Source of the DNA: Firmicutes bacterium UBA3553
GTDB lineage: Bacteria > Bacillota > Clostridia > Tissierellales > Sedimentibacteraceae
Assembly (NCBI GenBank): GCA_002381185.1
Contig: DFOA01000065.1
Span: 200,807 to 230,281, forward strand
Length of the DNA: 29,475 nt
Direction: 5' to 3'
Part shown: positions 19,659-28,314 of the stretch, piece by piece
Numbering within the stretch: the stretch's first letter is position 1
How the letters are laid out: every line of letters starts with the position of its first letter
The notes under the pieces: model-generated
Database searches by the model: none
What the model was told of the DNA's origin: nothing
What the model saw: only the letters and a program-made list of their open reading frames with translations
Program-made: the position numbers and the translations under genes

Positions 19659-21830
19659 ATGGATAAGGCCGTTGAATTATTAAAAAAATATTACGGATAT
19701 GATTCTTTCAGGGACGGACAAAGAGAAATCATTGAAAATATCTTGTCTCACAAGGATGTGATGGCAATAATGCCTACAGGCGGAGGAAAGTCACTTTGCT
19801 ACCAGATACCTGCCATGCTTATGGAGGGAACAACAATAGTTATTTCACCTCTGATTTCTTTAATGAAGGACCAGGTGGACACATTGCAGCAAATGGGTAT
19901 GCCGTCCGCATTTATCAACAGTTCATTATCTATGGGAATGCTGCGGCAAATTGTATATGAGGCCGGAAATAACAAATACAAGCTGTTGTATGTTGCACCT
20001 GAACGTTTGGAGTCTGAAAGCTTTGTGGAGATGCTTAAAAATATCAAAATTTCCATGATAGCTGTGGATGAAGCTCACTGCGTATCCCAGTGGGGTCATG
20101 ACTTTCGACCAAGCTACTTAAAAATCAGAAATCTGAGAGATATATCAAATGATAACCCCGTTGTTTCGGCATTTACAGCCACAGCAACACCTGAAGTTAA
20201 GGGAGATATCATAAATCTAATAGGTTTAAATGATCATTACGAAATTATTACCGGCTATGACAGAAAAAATTTAAAGTTTGAAGTGGTAAGAATTAATAAA
20301 AAGTTTCAGTACATATTAAAATATATTGAGGATCATAAGGGAAAAGCAGGCATTATTTACTGCCTTACAAGAAAATTAACTGATGATGTTTGTGCAAGGC
20401 TTGTAAGCGCCGGCTATAAGGCTGTAAAGTATCATGCAGGCATGAGTGATGCGGAAAGAAGTAGAAATCAGGATGATTTTCTCTATGACAATGCGGACAT
20501 AATGGTTGCTACAAATGCTTTTGGCATGGGCATAGATAAGTTGGATATAAGATATGTAATTCATTACAATATGCCGAAGAATATTGAGTCATATTACCAG
20601 GAGGCAGGCAGGGCAGGGAGAGACGGAGAACCTTCTGACTGTATCTTGCTGTTCAGCCCCCAGGATATAGTAATGAACAATTTTCTGATAGATAACAGCA
20701 TCAGTGATGCAGTGACAAAATCAATTGAATATGAAAGACTTAAGAGCATGGTTAATTACTGCAATACAGATAAATGTCTGAGAAAGCATCTCATAAGTTA
20801 TTTTGATGCAGGCTATAATACGGAAAATTGCCATAACTGCGGCAATTGCTTGAGTGACATTGAAAGCAGGGATATAACAATCGAAACTCAAAAAATTTTA
20901 TCCTGCATTTATAGAATGGGAGAAAGATTTGGCAGCAATGTTGTCATAGATGTTTTGAAAGGAAGTTCAGGTCAGCGGATAATATCATTAAATTTTCATA
21001 AATTAAGCACATACGGTTTAATGAAGGAATATGACAAAGACACATTGAAAGAAATGATTTCGTATTTAATATCAGACGGATATATAAATGTTGCCGGAGA
21101 CAAATATCCTGTGCTGAACATATCTCAGACAGGTCATGATGTATTGAGAGGAAGGCAGCAGGTAACAATCAAAAAAATATTTGCCAAACAAGAATACAGC
21201 AATAAGTCAGTTGATTATAACAAAGATTTGTTTGAAACATTGAGAGCGTTAAGAAAAGAAATTGCAGATAGCTTAAGGGTGCCGCCGTTTGTAGTATTCT
21301 CAGATGCAGCCTTAAAGGATATGTGTATTAAATATCCGTTAAACAAAGAAGAATTTCTTAAGGTGTCGGGTGTGGGAGAAGTTAAGGCTGAAAAGTACGG
21401 TATCAGATTTATGGATGTTATTAAAAATTATATAAATAATAATAACATTAATATAGAAAATATAAAGGTACAAAATTCAAATGAAAATAAAGAAGTAAAA
21501 GAAGAGGCTAAAGAAAAGGCTAAAAAGGAAGATACCAGGACAGTAAGTTACAATTTATATAAAGAAGGAAAAAATATCAGTGAAATATCCAAAGAAAGAG
21601 GCTTATCCACAATTACGGTAGAAAGCCACCTGGCAGACTGCGCAAAGTTAGGCTATGAAATAAACTACAGGGATTTTGTTTCAGAAGAGAATGAGAAGCT
21701 TATTTTAAAAACATACAAAGAAATTGGCGGAGATAAACTGAAACCAATAAAAGAAGCTTTGCCTCCAGATATAACATATACAGAAATTAAATTTGCCCTG
21801 TTAAGGAAGGGGGACACGCCTCTGTTATAG
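19659..21830 (+). CDS. recQ: ATP-dependent DNA helicase RecQ
   Basis: A 723-aa 3'-5' DNA helicase of recombination repair. In order it shows the Q/0 motif (FRDGQREII), Walker A MPTGGGKS (38-45), the DEAH box (137-140) followed by the aromatic-rich loop CVSQWGHDFRPSY, motif VI EAGRAGRDG, a four-Cys zinc site (about 371-405), the RQC winged helix, an HRDC domain (about 525-595) and a C-terminal HTH_40-like domain (about 628-710). It is longer than E. coli RecQ (about 609 aa) because of that last domain, as in many Firmicutes. AAAGGTG precedes the ATG. It stands at the head of a possible run of same-strand genes that continues with rsmI 59 bp later. Confidence 0.94.
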   Translation: MDKAVELLKKYYGYDSFRDGQREIIENILSHKDVMAIMPTGGGKSLCYQIPAMLMEGTTIVISPLISLMKDQVDTLQQMGMPSAFINSSLSMGMLRQIVYEAGNNKYKLLYVAPERLESESFVEMLKNIKISMIAVDEAHCVSQWGHDFRPSYLKIRNLRDISNDNPVVSAFTATATPEVKGDIINLIGLNDHYEIITGYDRKNLKFEVVRINKKFQYILKYIEDHKGKAGIIYCLTRKLTDDVCARLVSAGYKAVKYHAGMSDAERSRNQDDFLYDNADIMVATNAFGMGIDKLDIRYVIHYNMPKNIESYYQEAGRAGRDGEPSDCILLFSPQDIVMNNFLIDNSISDAVTKSIEYERLKSMVNYCNTDKCLRKHLISYFDAGYNTENCHNCGNCLSDIESRDITIETQKILSCIYRMGERFGSNVVIDVLKGSSGQRIISLNFHKLSTYGLMKEYDKDTLKEMISYLISDGYINVAGDKYPVLNISQTGHDVLRGRQQVTIKKIFAKQEYSNKSVDYNKDLFETLRALRKEIADSLRVPPFVVFSDAALKDMCIKYPLNKEEFLKVSGVGEVKAEKYGIRFMDVIKNYINNNNINIENIKVQNSNENKEVKEEAKEKAKKEDTRTVSYNLYKEGKNISEISKERGLSTITVESHLADCAKLGYEINYRDFVSEENEKLILKTYKEIGGDKLKPIKEALPPDITYTEIKFALLRKGDTPLL

Positions 21831-21889
21831 GGAAAGTCTCTGAAGATGAGGAATGTCCCCGTAAAAATTGGAAGCAACAGGAGAAAAAG

Positions 21890-22753
21890 ATGAGTAAATT
21901 ATACATAGTACCGACGCCTATAGGAAACTTAGGCGATATGACCCAAAGAGCAATAGAAACTTTAAAAGAAAGTGATTTGATATTAGCCGAGGATACACGG
22001 CATACACAAAAGCTTTTGAATTTTTTTGATATAAAAAAGCACTTGGTTTCATACCATAAATTTAACGAAAAAAGCAGAAGCGAGGAAATCATAAATGAAA
22101 TTCTATCAGAAGACAAGAATGTAGCATTGGTCACTGATGCCGGTACTCCGTGCATTTCGGACCCAGGATATGAGCTTGTGAAAAGCGCAAGAGAAGCCGG
22201 AATCGAAGTTATTGGGCTGGCGGGTGCATCTGCGGTTACAATTGCACTTTCAATCGCAGGTATCGATACATATCAATTTGCCTTTTACGGATTTATGCCA
22301 AGAAAAAAAAGCGAGCTTGATGAAGCAATAAGAAAGGTTAAAGACAATCCAATAAAAACATTTGTGCTTTATGAATCTCCAAAACGGATAATTAACTTAG
22401 TTGAAAACATAAAAAAACATATGCCTAATGCTACAGTATGTGTATGCAAGGAGTTAACCAAGCTCCATGAAAACACATTTTCTGGAAATGTTGATTCCGT
22501 TCTTGAACAACTGAATGGTCACGAGGATGTGGAAAGAGGAGAATATGTAATCGTTGGTTACAACAATGACTATGTAGAAAAGGAACAGAACAATTCAAAT
22601 GTCAGTATCCATGGAATTTTGTTTGACAAATTAATCCACAAAGATTATTCTTTAAAGGAAGCGGTTAACGAAGCCGTAGAGGAAGGAACAGCATCAAAAA
22701 ATGAAGCCTACAAGGCTTCACTGGAAATTAAAAAATTTATAGAGAATTATTGA
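21890..22753 (+). CDS. rsmI: 16S rRNA (cytidine1402-2'-O)-methyltransferase
   Basis: A 287-aa SAM-dependent enzyme that methylates the 2'-OH of C1402 in the 30S decoding centre. It has the family pattern LYIVPTPIGNLGDMTQRAIETL at the N-terminus, LAEDTRHTQKLL, VALVTDAGTPCISDPGYELV and KRIINLVE. Length agrees with RsmI. The ribosome binding site is CAGGAG eight bases upstream. The next gene starts 9 nt later, so they are probably co-transcribed. Confidence 0.94.
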   Translation: MSKLYIVPTPIGNLGDMTQRAIETLKESDLILAEDTRHTQKLLNFFDIKKHLVSYHKFNEKSRSEEIINEILSEDKNVALVTDAGTPCISDPGYELVKSAREAGIEVIGLAGASAVTIALSIAGIDTYQFAFYGFMPRKKSELDEAIRKVKDNPIKTFVLYESPKRIINLVENIKKHMPNATVCVCKELTKLHENTFSGNVDSVLEQLNGHEDVERGEYVIVGYNNDYVEKEQNNSNVSIHGILFDKLIHKDYSLKEAVNEAVEEGTASKNEAYKASLEIKKFIENY

Positions 22754-22762
22754 GAGGTCAAT

Positions 22763-23437
22763 ATGTTGGGGACAGTTGTAAATTCATTGGCAGTTATTAT
22801 AGGCGGTTTAATAGGAGTTTTATTTAAAAATGTAATTCCGGAGAAAATTTCAGATGCACTTTTAAAGGCATCGGGGCTTGCAGTTATAACAGTGGGAATT
22901 AAATTGAGTCTGGTGGGTGAAAACCTTACACTGCTGATAATGTCCGTAATAATCGGGACAGCAATAGGAGAACTAATCAATATTGAAGGAAAGCTGGACA
23001 ACCTCGGTGCATTGGTTGAAAGCAAAATGAAAAATAAACAAAGCAACATAGCCTTGGGATTTATAACATGTACCCTAGTCTACTGCGTGGGCTCCATGTC
23101 GGTAATAGGATCTATACAAAGCGGATTGTCAGGAAACCATGAAATATTGTTTTCAAAGGCACTTCTTGACGGTATAACGTCAATTTCAATGGCTGTTTCC
23201 ATGGGAATAGGTGTTGTTTTCTCAAGTATCAGCATATTTATTTATCAGGGCATTATCACAATGCTTGCTCAGTTCATGCAGTCATTGTTAAGCGATGTTG
23301 TGGTTACTGAAATGACAGCCATAGGGGGAACACTTATTATGGCAATAGGACTTAATTTCCTTGAAATTAAGCGTATAAAGGTAGGCAACATGCTTCCGGC
23401 AATATTTTTGCCTATACTATATTACTTGTTTTTTTAA
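22763..23437 (+). CDS. DUF554 family membrane protein
   Basis: A 224-aa protein with about six membrane spans, matching the DUF554 (YdfK/YqgA-type) family: MLGTVVNSLAVIIGGLIGVL start, GLAVITVGIKLSL, IGTAIGELINIEGKLD and a Gly-rich IGSIQSGLSGNHEILFSKALLDG loop. The family's molecular role is not known; transport is usually assumed. Ribosome binding site GAGAGG is close to the ATG and the gene sits between rsmI and the antiporter with short gaps (9 and 11 nt). Confidence 0.88.
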   Translation: MLGTVVNSLAVIIGGLIGVLFKNVIPEKISDALLKASGLAVITVGIKLSLVGENLTLLIMSVIIGTAIGELINIEGKLDNLGALVESKMKNKQSNIALGFITCTLVYCVGSMSVIGSIQSGLSGNHEILFSKALLDGITSISMAVSMGIGVVFSSISIFIYQGIITMLAQFMQSLLSDVVVTEMTAIGGTLIMAIGLNFLEIKRIKVGNMLPAIFLPILYYLFF

Positions 23438-23448
23438 AGAGGTGTATT

Positions 23449-24813
23449 GTGGAGAATAAGAAACTGGCACTTAACCCTATGGCAATAATGTTTGTCAGCC
23501 TGGGATTTATAATTTGTTCAATAATATTGTCGATTCCCTTATATATGGGATTTTTAATCGGCATATTTTTTACTTCATCGGTATTGATTAAAAGCGGATA
23601 CGCATTATCTGATTTGTTAAAAACAATAGTAAACTCTGTTCTTGAAATAAAGAATTTAATTGTAGTTATATTATTTATAGGAGCTACTACATCCATATGG
23701 CTTTCATCAGGAGTAGTACCTACAATTATGTACTATGGATTTACATACATGGAGGGTGTTAATTTTTTATTTGCAGCTTTTTTAATAATGTCGGCGATAT
23801 CTTTATTTATGGGAACGGCAATCGGAACTATGAGTACGGTGGGAATTTCCTTGAGCGGTATAGGAATGGGTCTTGGCATCCCTCAAAGTTTAGTCGTCGG
23901 AATGCTGGTTTCAGGAGCGTTTATTGCTGATAAAATATCTCCGCTGTCCGGTCTTATAAATTTGTTGATGGCCACAACAAACAAAAGCTACAAGGAGATT
24001 TTTAAATGTATGGTAGTAACACTGATACCGACAATAATTGTAACTGCCGTAATTTATTATATAATCGGACTGAATTACACATCAGGAGATTACGGAAAGC
24101 TTTTGCTGTATAAAGAAGCAATAGCTGAAGGCTTTAATACATCTCCATTTTTGCTTATACTTCCTGTGATTATTTTGGGTTTGTCAATTGCAGGACTGAA
24201 TTCAATAATTACTTTTTCAATAGGAATAGGTGTGGGCTCCGTACTCAGCATTGCATTTCAGGGAGCGACAATAGAAGGGATTGTAACTTCAATATTATTC
24301 GGATACCATGGAAATACTCCTTCGGCAGAACTTAACAGGCTTCTTGTGAGCGGAGGAATGATTTCAATGATTGAAGCAATTTGTATGGTAATCAGCGCTT
24401 ATGCACTTATACAATTGTTTGAAAAAGGAAATATATTGATGCCTGTAATGGAAAGGCTGGTTAAGGGGATTAACTCAAAAATGACTTTGGTCAGACGTAC
24501 AGGACTTATGAGTTCATTGCTGACTGTTGCAACCTGTGATCAAACTGCTGGAATCATACTTCCGGGAAAGGTTCTTAAAAATAAGTACAAGGAATTGGAC
24601 CTGGACTTAACTGTGCTTACAAGAACCATTTCTGATACCGGAATAATTATAGCCCCTCTGATGCCGTGGAATATAAATTCGTTTTTAATTAAGCCCATTA
24701 TGGGGATTACAGCAGCACAGTATGCCCCATATGCGGTTTTGTGCTACATATGTCCGGTGATTAGCATGTCAATCTCATATATTCTATATAGAAAAACTAA
24801 GATGCATAATTAA
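23449..24813 (+). CDS. NhaC-type Na+/H+ antiporter family protein
   Basis: A 454-aa membrane protein with about 11-12 spans, of the NhaC branch of ion transporters. Recognisable parts are the segment GTAIGTMSTVGISLSGIGMGLGI, FIADKISPLSGLINLLMATT (the conserved DK/PLS motif) and VATCDQTAGIILPGKVLKNKY. The substrates could be Na+/H+ or, as for MleN, malate/lactate with cations. The second option is attractive because the next gene is a malate/lactate dehydrogenase-like protein. The start is a GTG with AGAGGTG upstream. Confidence 0.85.
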   Translation: MENKKLALNPMAIMFVSLGFIICSIILSIPLYMGFLIGIFFTSSVLIKSGYALSDLLKTIVNSVLEIKNLIVVILFIGATTSIWLSSGVVPTIMYYGFTYMEGVNFLFAAFLIMSAISLFMGTAIGTMSTVGISLSGIGMGLGIPQSLVVGMLVSGAFIADKISPLSGLINLLMATTNKSYKEIFKCMVVTLIPTIIVTAVIYYIIGLNYTSGDYGKLLLYKEAIAEGFNTSPFLLILPVIILGLSIAGLNSIITFSIGIGVGSVLSIAFQGATIEGIVTSILFGYHGNTPSAELNRLLVSGGMISMIEAICMVISAYALIQLFEKGNILMPVMERLVKGINSKMTLVRRTGLMSSLLTVATCDQTAGIILPGKVLKNKYKELDLDLTVLTRTISDTGIIIAPLMPWNINSFLIKPIMGITAAQYAPYAVLCYICPVISMSISYILYRKTKMHN

Positions 24814-24837
24814 ACACAATTTAAAAGGAGAATAACA

Positions 24838-25743
24838 ATGAAATTAGCTATTATCGGAGGGAATGGACTTCTTGGCTCGACAACAGCCTTTTTAACTGCG
24901 CAAAAAGGAATATTTGATGAAATAAAGCTATTAGGAAGAAGGAAAAATGTTCTCATTCACCATGCCATGGATATGGAGCATGCACTTATGCCTTTTTCTG
25001 AAACAAAAGTGAGTGCTTCAAGTTATGAGGATATAGGTGATTGTGATGTTATTCTTGTAGCCGCCAGTGCTCCTGAAAGAGAAGTAGTTTCCAGGGACGA
25101 ATATTTGAAGGACAACATTGAAGTAGTGAAAGAGGTAGCAGAAGGAATCGGTAAATATAACAACCATGCAATTGTAATAACAGCAACAAATCCAATTGAT
25201 GTTTTTAATTACTATTTATATAAAAAACTTAAAAGAAATCGAATGAAAATAATCGGATTTGCTTCAAACGACAGCCTGAGATTAAGGTGGGCTCTTTCAA
25301 AAGAACTAAAATTGGATTTCAATAAGCTGGAAGCCTACTGTATAGGAGAACATGGTGAAGGTCAGCTTCCACTCATGAGCTATGTGAAATGTGAAGAAAA
25401 GGAAATAGCTGTAAATGATGAATTAAGATATAAAATTAAAAATAATCTGGTTGAATGGTTTAAAGAATTTCAGAGCCTTAACGCCGGAAGAACAAGCGGT
25501 TGGACTTCTGCCGTAACGCTGACAGATATTTTAGAAGCAATAGCAACAGACAGTCGAAAAATAATTGAATGTTCGATTCCGCTTGAAGGAGAACTTGGAT
25601 ATACTGATGTATCCATAGGAATGCTGGTGCGTCTCGGAAGAAACGGAGCAGAGGAGATAATTCCAATAAAGCTTACAGCAGACGAAAAAAGTGAATTAGA
25701 TGTTACAGTTAGCAAAATAAAGCAGCAGATAGAATTTATTTAG
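24838..25743 (+). CDS. Malate/lactate dehydrogenase family protein with atypical substrate loop
   Basis: A 301-aa NAD-dependent 2-hydroxyacid dehydrogenase. The NAD motif is GGNGLLG (7-13), the catalytic His172 lies in GEHGEGQLP, the partner Asp145 in SNDSLRLR, and substrate-binding Arg148 is kept. The mobile loop (about 75-90) reads ASAPEREVVSRDEYL; the specificity position is neither Gln as in LDH nor Arg as in MDH, and the loop looks longer than usual. Its substrate is therefore open. AAAGGAG precedes the ATG; the gap to the NhaC-type gene is 24 bp, and PEP carboxykinase follows. Confidence 0.85.
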   Translation: MKLAIIGGNGLLGSTTAFLTAQKGIFDEIKLLGRRKNVLIHHAMDMEHALMPFSETKVSASSYEDIGDCDVILVAASAPEREVVSRDEYLKDNIEVVKEVAEGIGKYNNHAIVITATNPIDVFNYYLYKKLKRNRMKIIGFASNDSLRLRWALSKELKLDFNKLEAYCIGEHGEGQLPLMSYVKCEEKEIAVNDELRYKIKNNLVEWFKEFQSLNAGRTSGWTSAVTLTDILEAIATDSRKIIECSIPLEGELGYTDVSIGMLVRLGRNGAEEIIPIKLTADEKSELDVTVSKIKQQIEFI

Positions 25744-25903
25744 AGTATAACACTTAATCTGTTTACTGATTTCAGCTGCTTATATAGTGTGTCATTTTTG
25801 CAAGAATTATAAAATTAATTATGTTAAGTTTGCAGTGGATATGCTTAGGATATTTAAGTAAATGTAAGAAAAAGCTTAAATATAACGAAAAAAAATCTCA
25901 GTA

Positions 25904-25932
25904 TTGAAAGTAATATTAGTTCAATATATAAT
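25904..25932 (+). promoter_or_regulatory. Promoter of the PEP carboxykinase gene
   Basis: TTGAAA (25904-25909) and TATAAT (25927-25932) with 17-bp spacing, about 80 bp upstream of the ATG. The remaining sequence between 25744 and 26014 holds only a weak ACACT/AGTGT inverted repeat that may end the dehydrogenase transcript. Confidence 0.65.
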
Positions 25933-26014
25933 GATTTTGGCAGAATAATATTGTAACATATATATCAAATGAGAAGATATAATATAACATAATTAATTAT
26001 TATAGGAGTGTAAA

Positions 26015-27808
26015 ATGCAAAGCTTAACTTCAAATGTAAATGTATTGAAATGGATAGACGAAGTTGTGTCAATGACAAAACCTTCAAAAGTTATGTGGAT
26101 TGATGGAAGTGAAGAACAATTAAGGATGCTCCGCGAAGAAGCATGCGAAACCGGTGAATTGAAACCGCTTAATCAGGAAAAATATCCGGGATGCTACTAT
26201 CACCGTTCACGAAAAGATGACGTAGCCCGCATGGAGGACAAGACATACATCTGTTCAAAAAATAAAGAAAATGCAGGTCCTACAAACAATTGGAAAAGTC
26301 CTGAGGAAGCTTATAAATTGGGCAGAGAGATTTTCGAAAACTCAATGGCCGGAAGAACCATGTACATCATACCTTATTCAATGGGACCCATTGGCTCAGC
26401 TTTCGCAAAGATAGGATTTGAAGTTACAGACTCAATATATGTGGTTTTAAACATGAACATAATGACAAGAATAGGACAAAAGGTATTAGACGTTCTTGGA
26501 GATTCAAATGATTTCGTAAGAGGTCTTCATGGAAAATGTACTTTGGATATTGAAAAAAGATACATATTCCACTTCCCTGAAGACAACACTATTTGGTCAT
26601 GCAATTCAGCATATGGCGGAAATGTATTGCTGGGAAAAAAATGTTTTGCTCTTCGTATTGCTTCTTACCAGGGATGGAAAGAAGGCTGGATGGCAGAACA
26701 CATGCTTATTCTCGGAATAGAAAACCCAAAAGGTGAAGTAAAATATGTGGCAGCAGCATTCCCTTCAGCTTGTGGAAAAACAAACCTGGCTATGTTAATA
26801 CCACCTGAAATTTACAAGAAAAAAGGTTACAAAGTATGGACTGTCGGCGATGATATAGCATGGCTTAGAATTAAAGAAGATGGAAGGCTTTGGGCTATCA
26901 ATCCTGAGGCAGGATTCTTCGGAGTAGCTCCAGGAACAAGTGAAAAGTCAAATTATAATGCATTAGCAACTACAAAGAAAGACTCAATATTTACAAATGT
27001 TGCTTACAATTTAGATGATGATACTGTATGGTGGGAAAAGATGGATAACAATCCGCCTGAAAATGCACTTGATTGGCAGGGAAATCCTTGGAATGGAAAG
27101 ACATCAAAGGAAAAAGGAGCTCATCCCAACTCAAGATTTACTGCTCCTGCTAAAAACTGTCCTTGTATTTCTAAGGAATGGGAATCACCAGAGGGAGTGC
27201 CTATATCTGCAATAATATTTGGCGGAAGAAGAGCAAAGACTGCTCCATTAGTATATCAATCAAGAAGCTGGCAGCACGGTGTATTTGTTGGTTCAACTCT
27301 TGCATCAGAAACTACTGCTGCAGCTGCGGGAAAAGTAGGTGTTGTAAGAAGAGATCCTATGGCAATGCTTCCATTCATCGGATACCATGCAGGAGACTAT
27401 TTTGGTCACTGGCTAGAAATGGGTAAAAAAGCTAGCAATGCACCTAAGATATTCCATGTAAACTGGTTTAGAACAAATGACAAAGGGGAATTCCTATGGC
27501 CAGGATACGGAGAAAACTTCAGGGTGCTGGAATGGATAATCAACAGATGTGAAAATAACGTTGATGCAGATATATCACCAATAGGATTTATACCAAAGGC
27601 AGAAGATATTAGCAGAGAAGGGTTAGATGTTTCAGAAGAAATATTAAATGATCTTCTTACTATTGATATAGAATCCTGGAGCGATGATGTAGTAAGCATC
27701 GAAGAGTTTTATAATAAAATAGGCGATAGACTTCCTAAAGAATTAAATGAAGAACTTAATGTTTTAAAAGAAAATTTAAATAATTATGCAGAAACATCAT
27801 TTGCATAA
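26015..27808 (+). CDS. pckG: Phosphoenolpyruvate carboxykinase (GTP)
   Basis: This enzyme interconverts oxaloacetate + GTP and PEP + CO2 + GDP, in gluconeogenesis or, in many anaerobes, CO2 fixation toward C4 acids. The 597-aa protein has the GTP-PEPCK signature: the P-loop FPSACGKTNLAM (249-260) with hyper-reactive Cys253, the oxaloacetate/metal region YGGNVLLGKKCFALRIAS (200-217), WTVGDDIAWLR and FGVAPGT. It is of the usual length of about 600 residues and not the ATP-type. TAGGAGTG lies upstream of the ATG. The preceding dehydrogenase-like gene may supply or use oxaloacetate, which would link the two, but pckG has its own promoter and terminator. Confidence 0.95.
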   Translation: MQSLTSNVNVLKWIDEVVSMTKPSKVMWIDGSEEQLRMLREEACETGELKPLNQEKYPGCYYHRSRKDDVARMEDKTYICSKNKENAGPTNNWKSPEEAYKLGREIFENSMAGRTMYIIPYSMGPIGSAFAKIGFEVTDSIYVVLNMNIMTRIGQKVLDVLGDSNDFVRGLHGKCTLDIEKRYIFHFPEDNTIWSCNSAYGGNVLLGKKCFALRIASYQGWKEGWMAEHMLILGIENPKGEVKYVAAAFPSACGKTNLAMLIPPEIYKKKGYKVWTVGDDIAWLRIKEDGRLWAINPEAGFFGVAPGTSEKSNYNALATTKKDSIFTNVAYNLDDDTVWWEKMDNNPPENALDWQGNPWNGKTSKEKGAHPNSRFTAPAKNCPCISKEWESPEGVPISAIIFGGRRAKTAPLVYQSRSWQHGVFVGSTLASETTAAAAGKVGVVRRDPMAMLPFIGYHAGDYFGHWLEMGKKASNAPKIFHVNWFRTNDKGEFLWPGYGENFRVLEWIINRCENNVDADISPIGFIPKAEDISREGLDVSEEILNDLLTIDIESWSDDVVSIEEFYNKIGDRLPKELNEELNVLKENLNNYAETSFA

Positions 27809-27817
27809 AATATTGTA

Positions 27818-27845
27818 GGGGAATGGCGGAAGCCATTCCTTTGTT
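27818..27845 (+). terminator. Terminator after pckG
   Basis: GGAATGGC (27820-27827) and GCCATTCC (27832-27839) form an 8-bp stem with a GGAA loop (extended by G-T pairs) and a T-rich tail. Confidence 0.82.
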
Positions 27846-27889
27846 GTATACACAGCTAAAACAGTAGAAAAAACATTAAAAAAAAGCTA

Positions 27890-27918
27890 TTGACAAAAGA
27901 ATATTTTTAGATTAAGAT
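27890..27918 (+). promoter_or_regulatory. Promoter of the T-box leader
   Basis: TTGACA (27890-27895) and TAAGAT (27913-27918) with 17-bp spacing, just ahead of the T-box stem I. Confidence 0.65.
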
Positions 27919-27935
27919 AACAATCAATAAATAAA

Positions 27936-28210
27936 GCGTTGAAGCAGAGAAAAGTATTTCAGACGTTTACAGAGAATTGGCGGTTGCTGAGAGCCAATGA
28001 CAGAGAAATATAATATACACTGCTGAGCTGGTTTGTTGAAAGAGCACGAGTAGACAAACACGTATACCTACGTTACAAGGCTAGAGGTTGTTAGACCTCG
28101 AAGAGTGATGATATTTTATATCATAATAAGGGTGGTACCGCGGAATCTTTCGTCCCTATAAGCACAGTTGTATGCAAATGTGTTTATAGGTGTGAAAGAT
28201 TTTTTTTTAC
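27936..28210 (+). promoter_or_regulatory. T-box riboswitch with probable tyrosine (UAC) specifier
   Basis: The conserved T-box AGGGTGGTACCGCGG lies at 28129-28143, and the terminator is formed by AATCTTTC...CCCTATAA (from 28144) with TTATAGG...GAAAGATT and a run of T (28201-28208). In stem I I can pair AGCAG (27943-27947) with CTGCT (28020-28024) and GTATTTC (27954-27960) with GAAATAT (28005-28011). The specifier bulge between them is AATATACA, and the codon followed by a purine just before the lower stem is UAC (28016-28018), tyrosine. The distal AGAGA and GAGCC motifs are present and stem III GAGGT/ACCTC is at 28084-28099. Uncharged tRNA-Tyr binding should permit transcription of the transporter gene. 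Confidence 0.9.
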
Positions 28211-28224
28211 ACTATTCCCTTTTG

Positions 28225-28273
28225 GGGAGGGCTACACTCCCTCCCTCTAGATATATAAACTTTGGCCAAAGTT
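28225..28273 (+). repeat. Extra hairpin and palindrome between T-box and gene
   Basis: GGGAGGG (28225-28231) pairs with CCCTCCC (28239-28245), and AACTTTGGCCAAAGTT (28258-28273) is a perfect 16-bp palindrome. Neither is part of the T-box and no T run follows the first. The palindrome could be an operator. Confidence 0.6.
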
Positions 28274-28314
28274 AAATATATACAAATAAAATACTGAATA
28301 CTTTGGAGGATATT

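Noticed and set aside
21787..22155. Minus-strand frame of 122 codons between recQ and rsmI
   Set aside because: It is antisense to well-identified genes and has no ribosome binding site or recognisable domain.
27406..27699. Minus-strand frame of 97 codons inside pckG
   Set aside because: Shadow of the PEP carboxykinase coding sequence.
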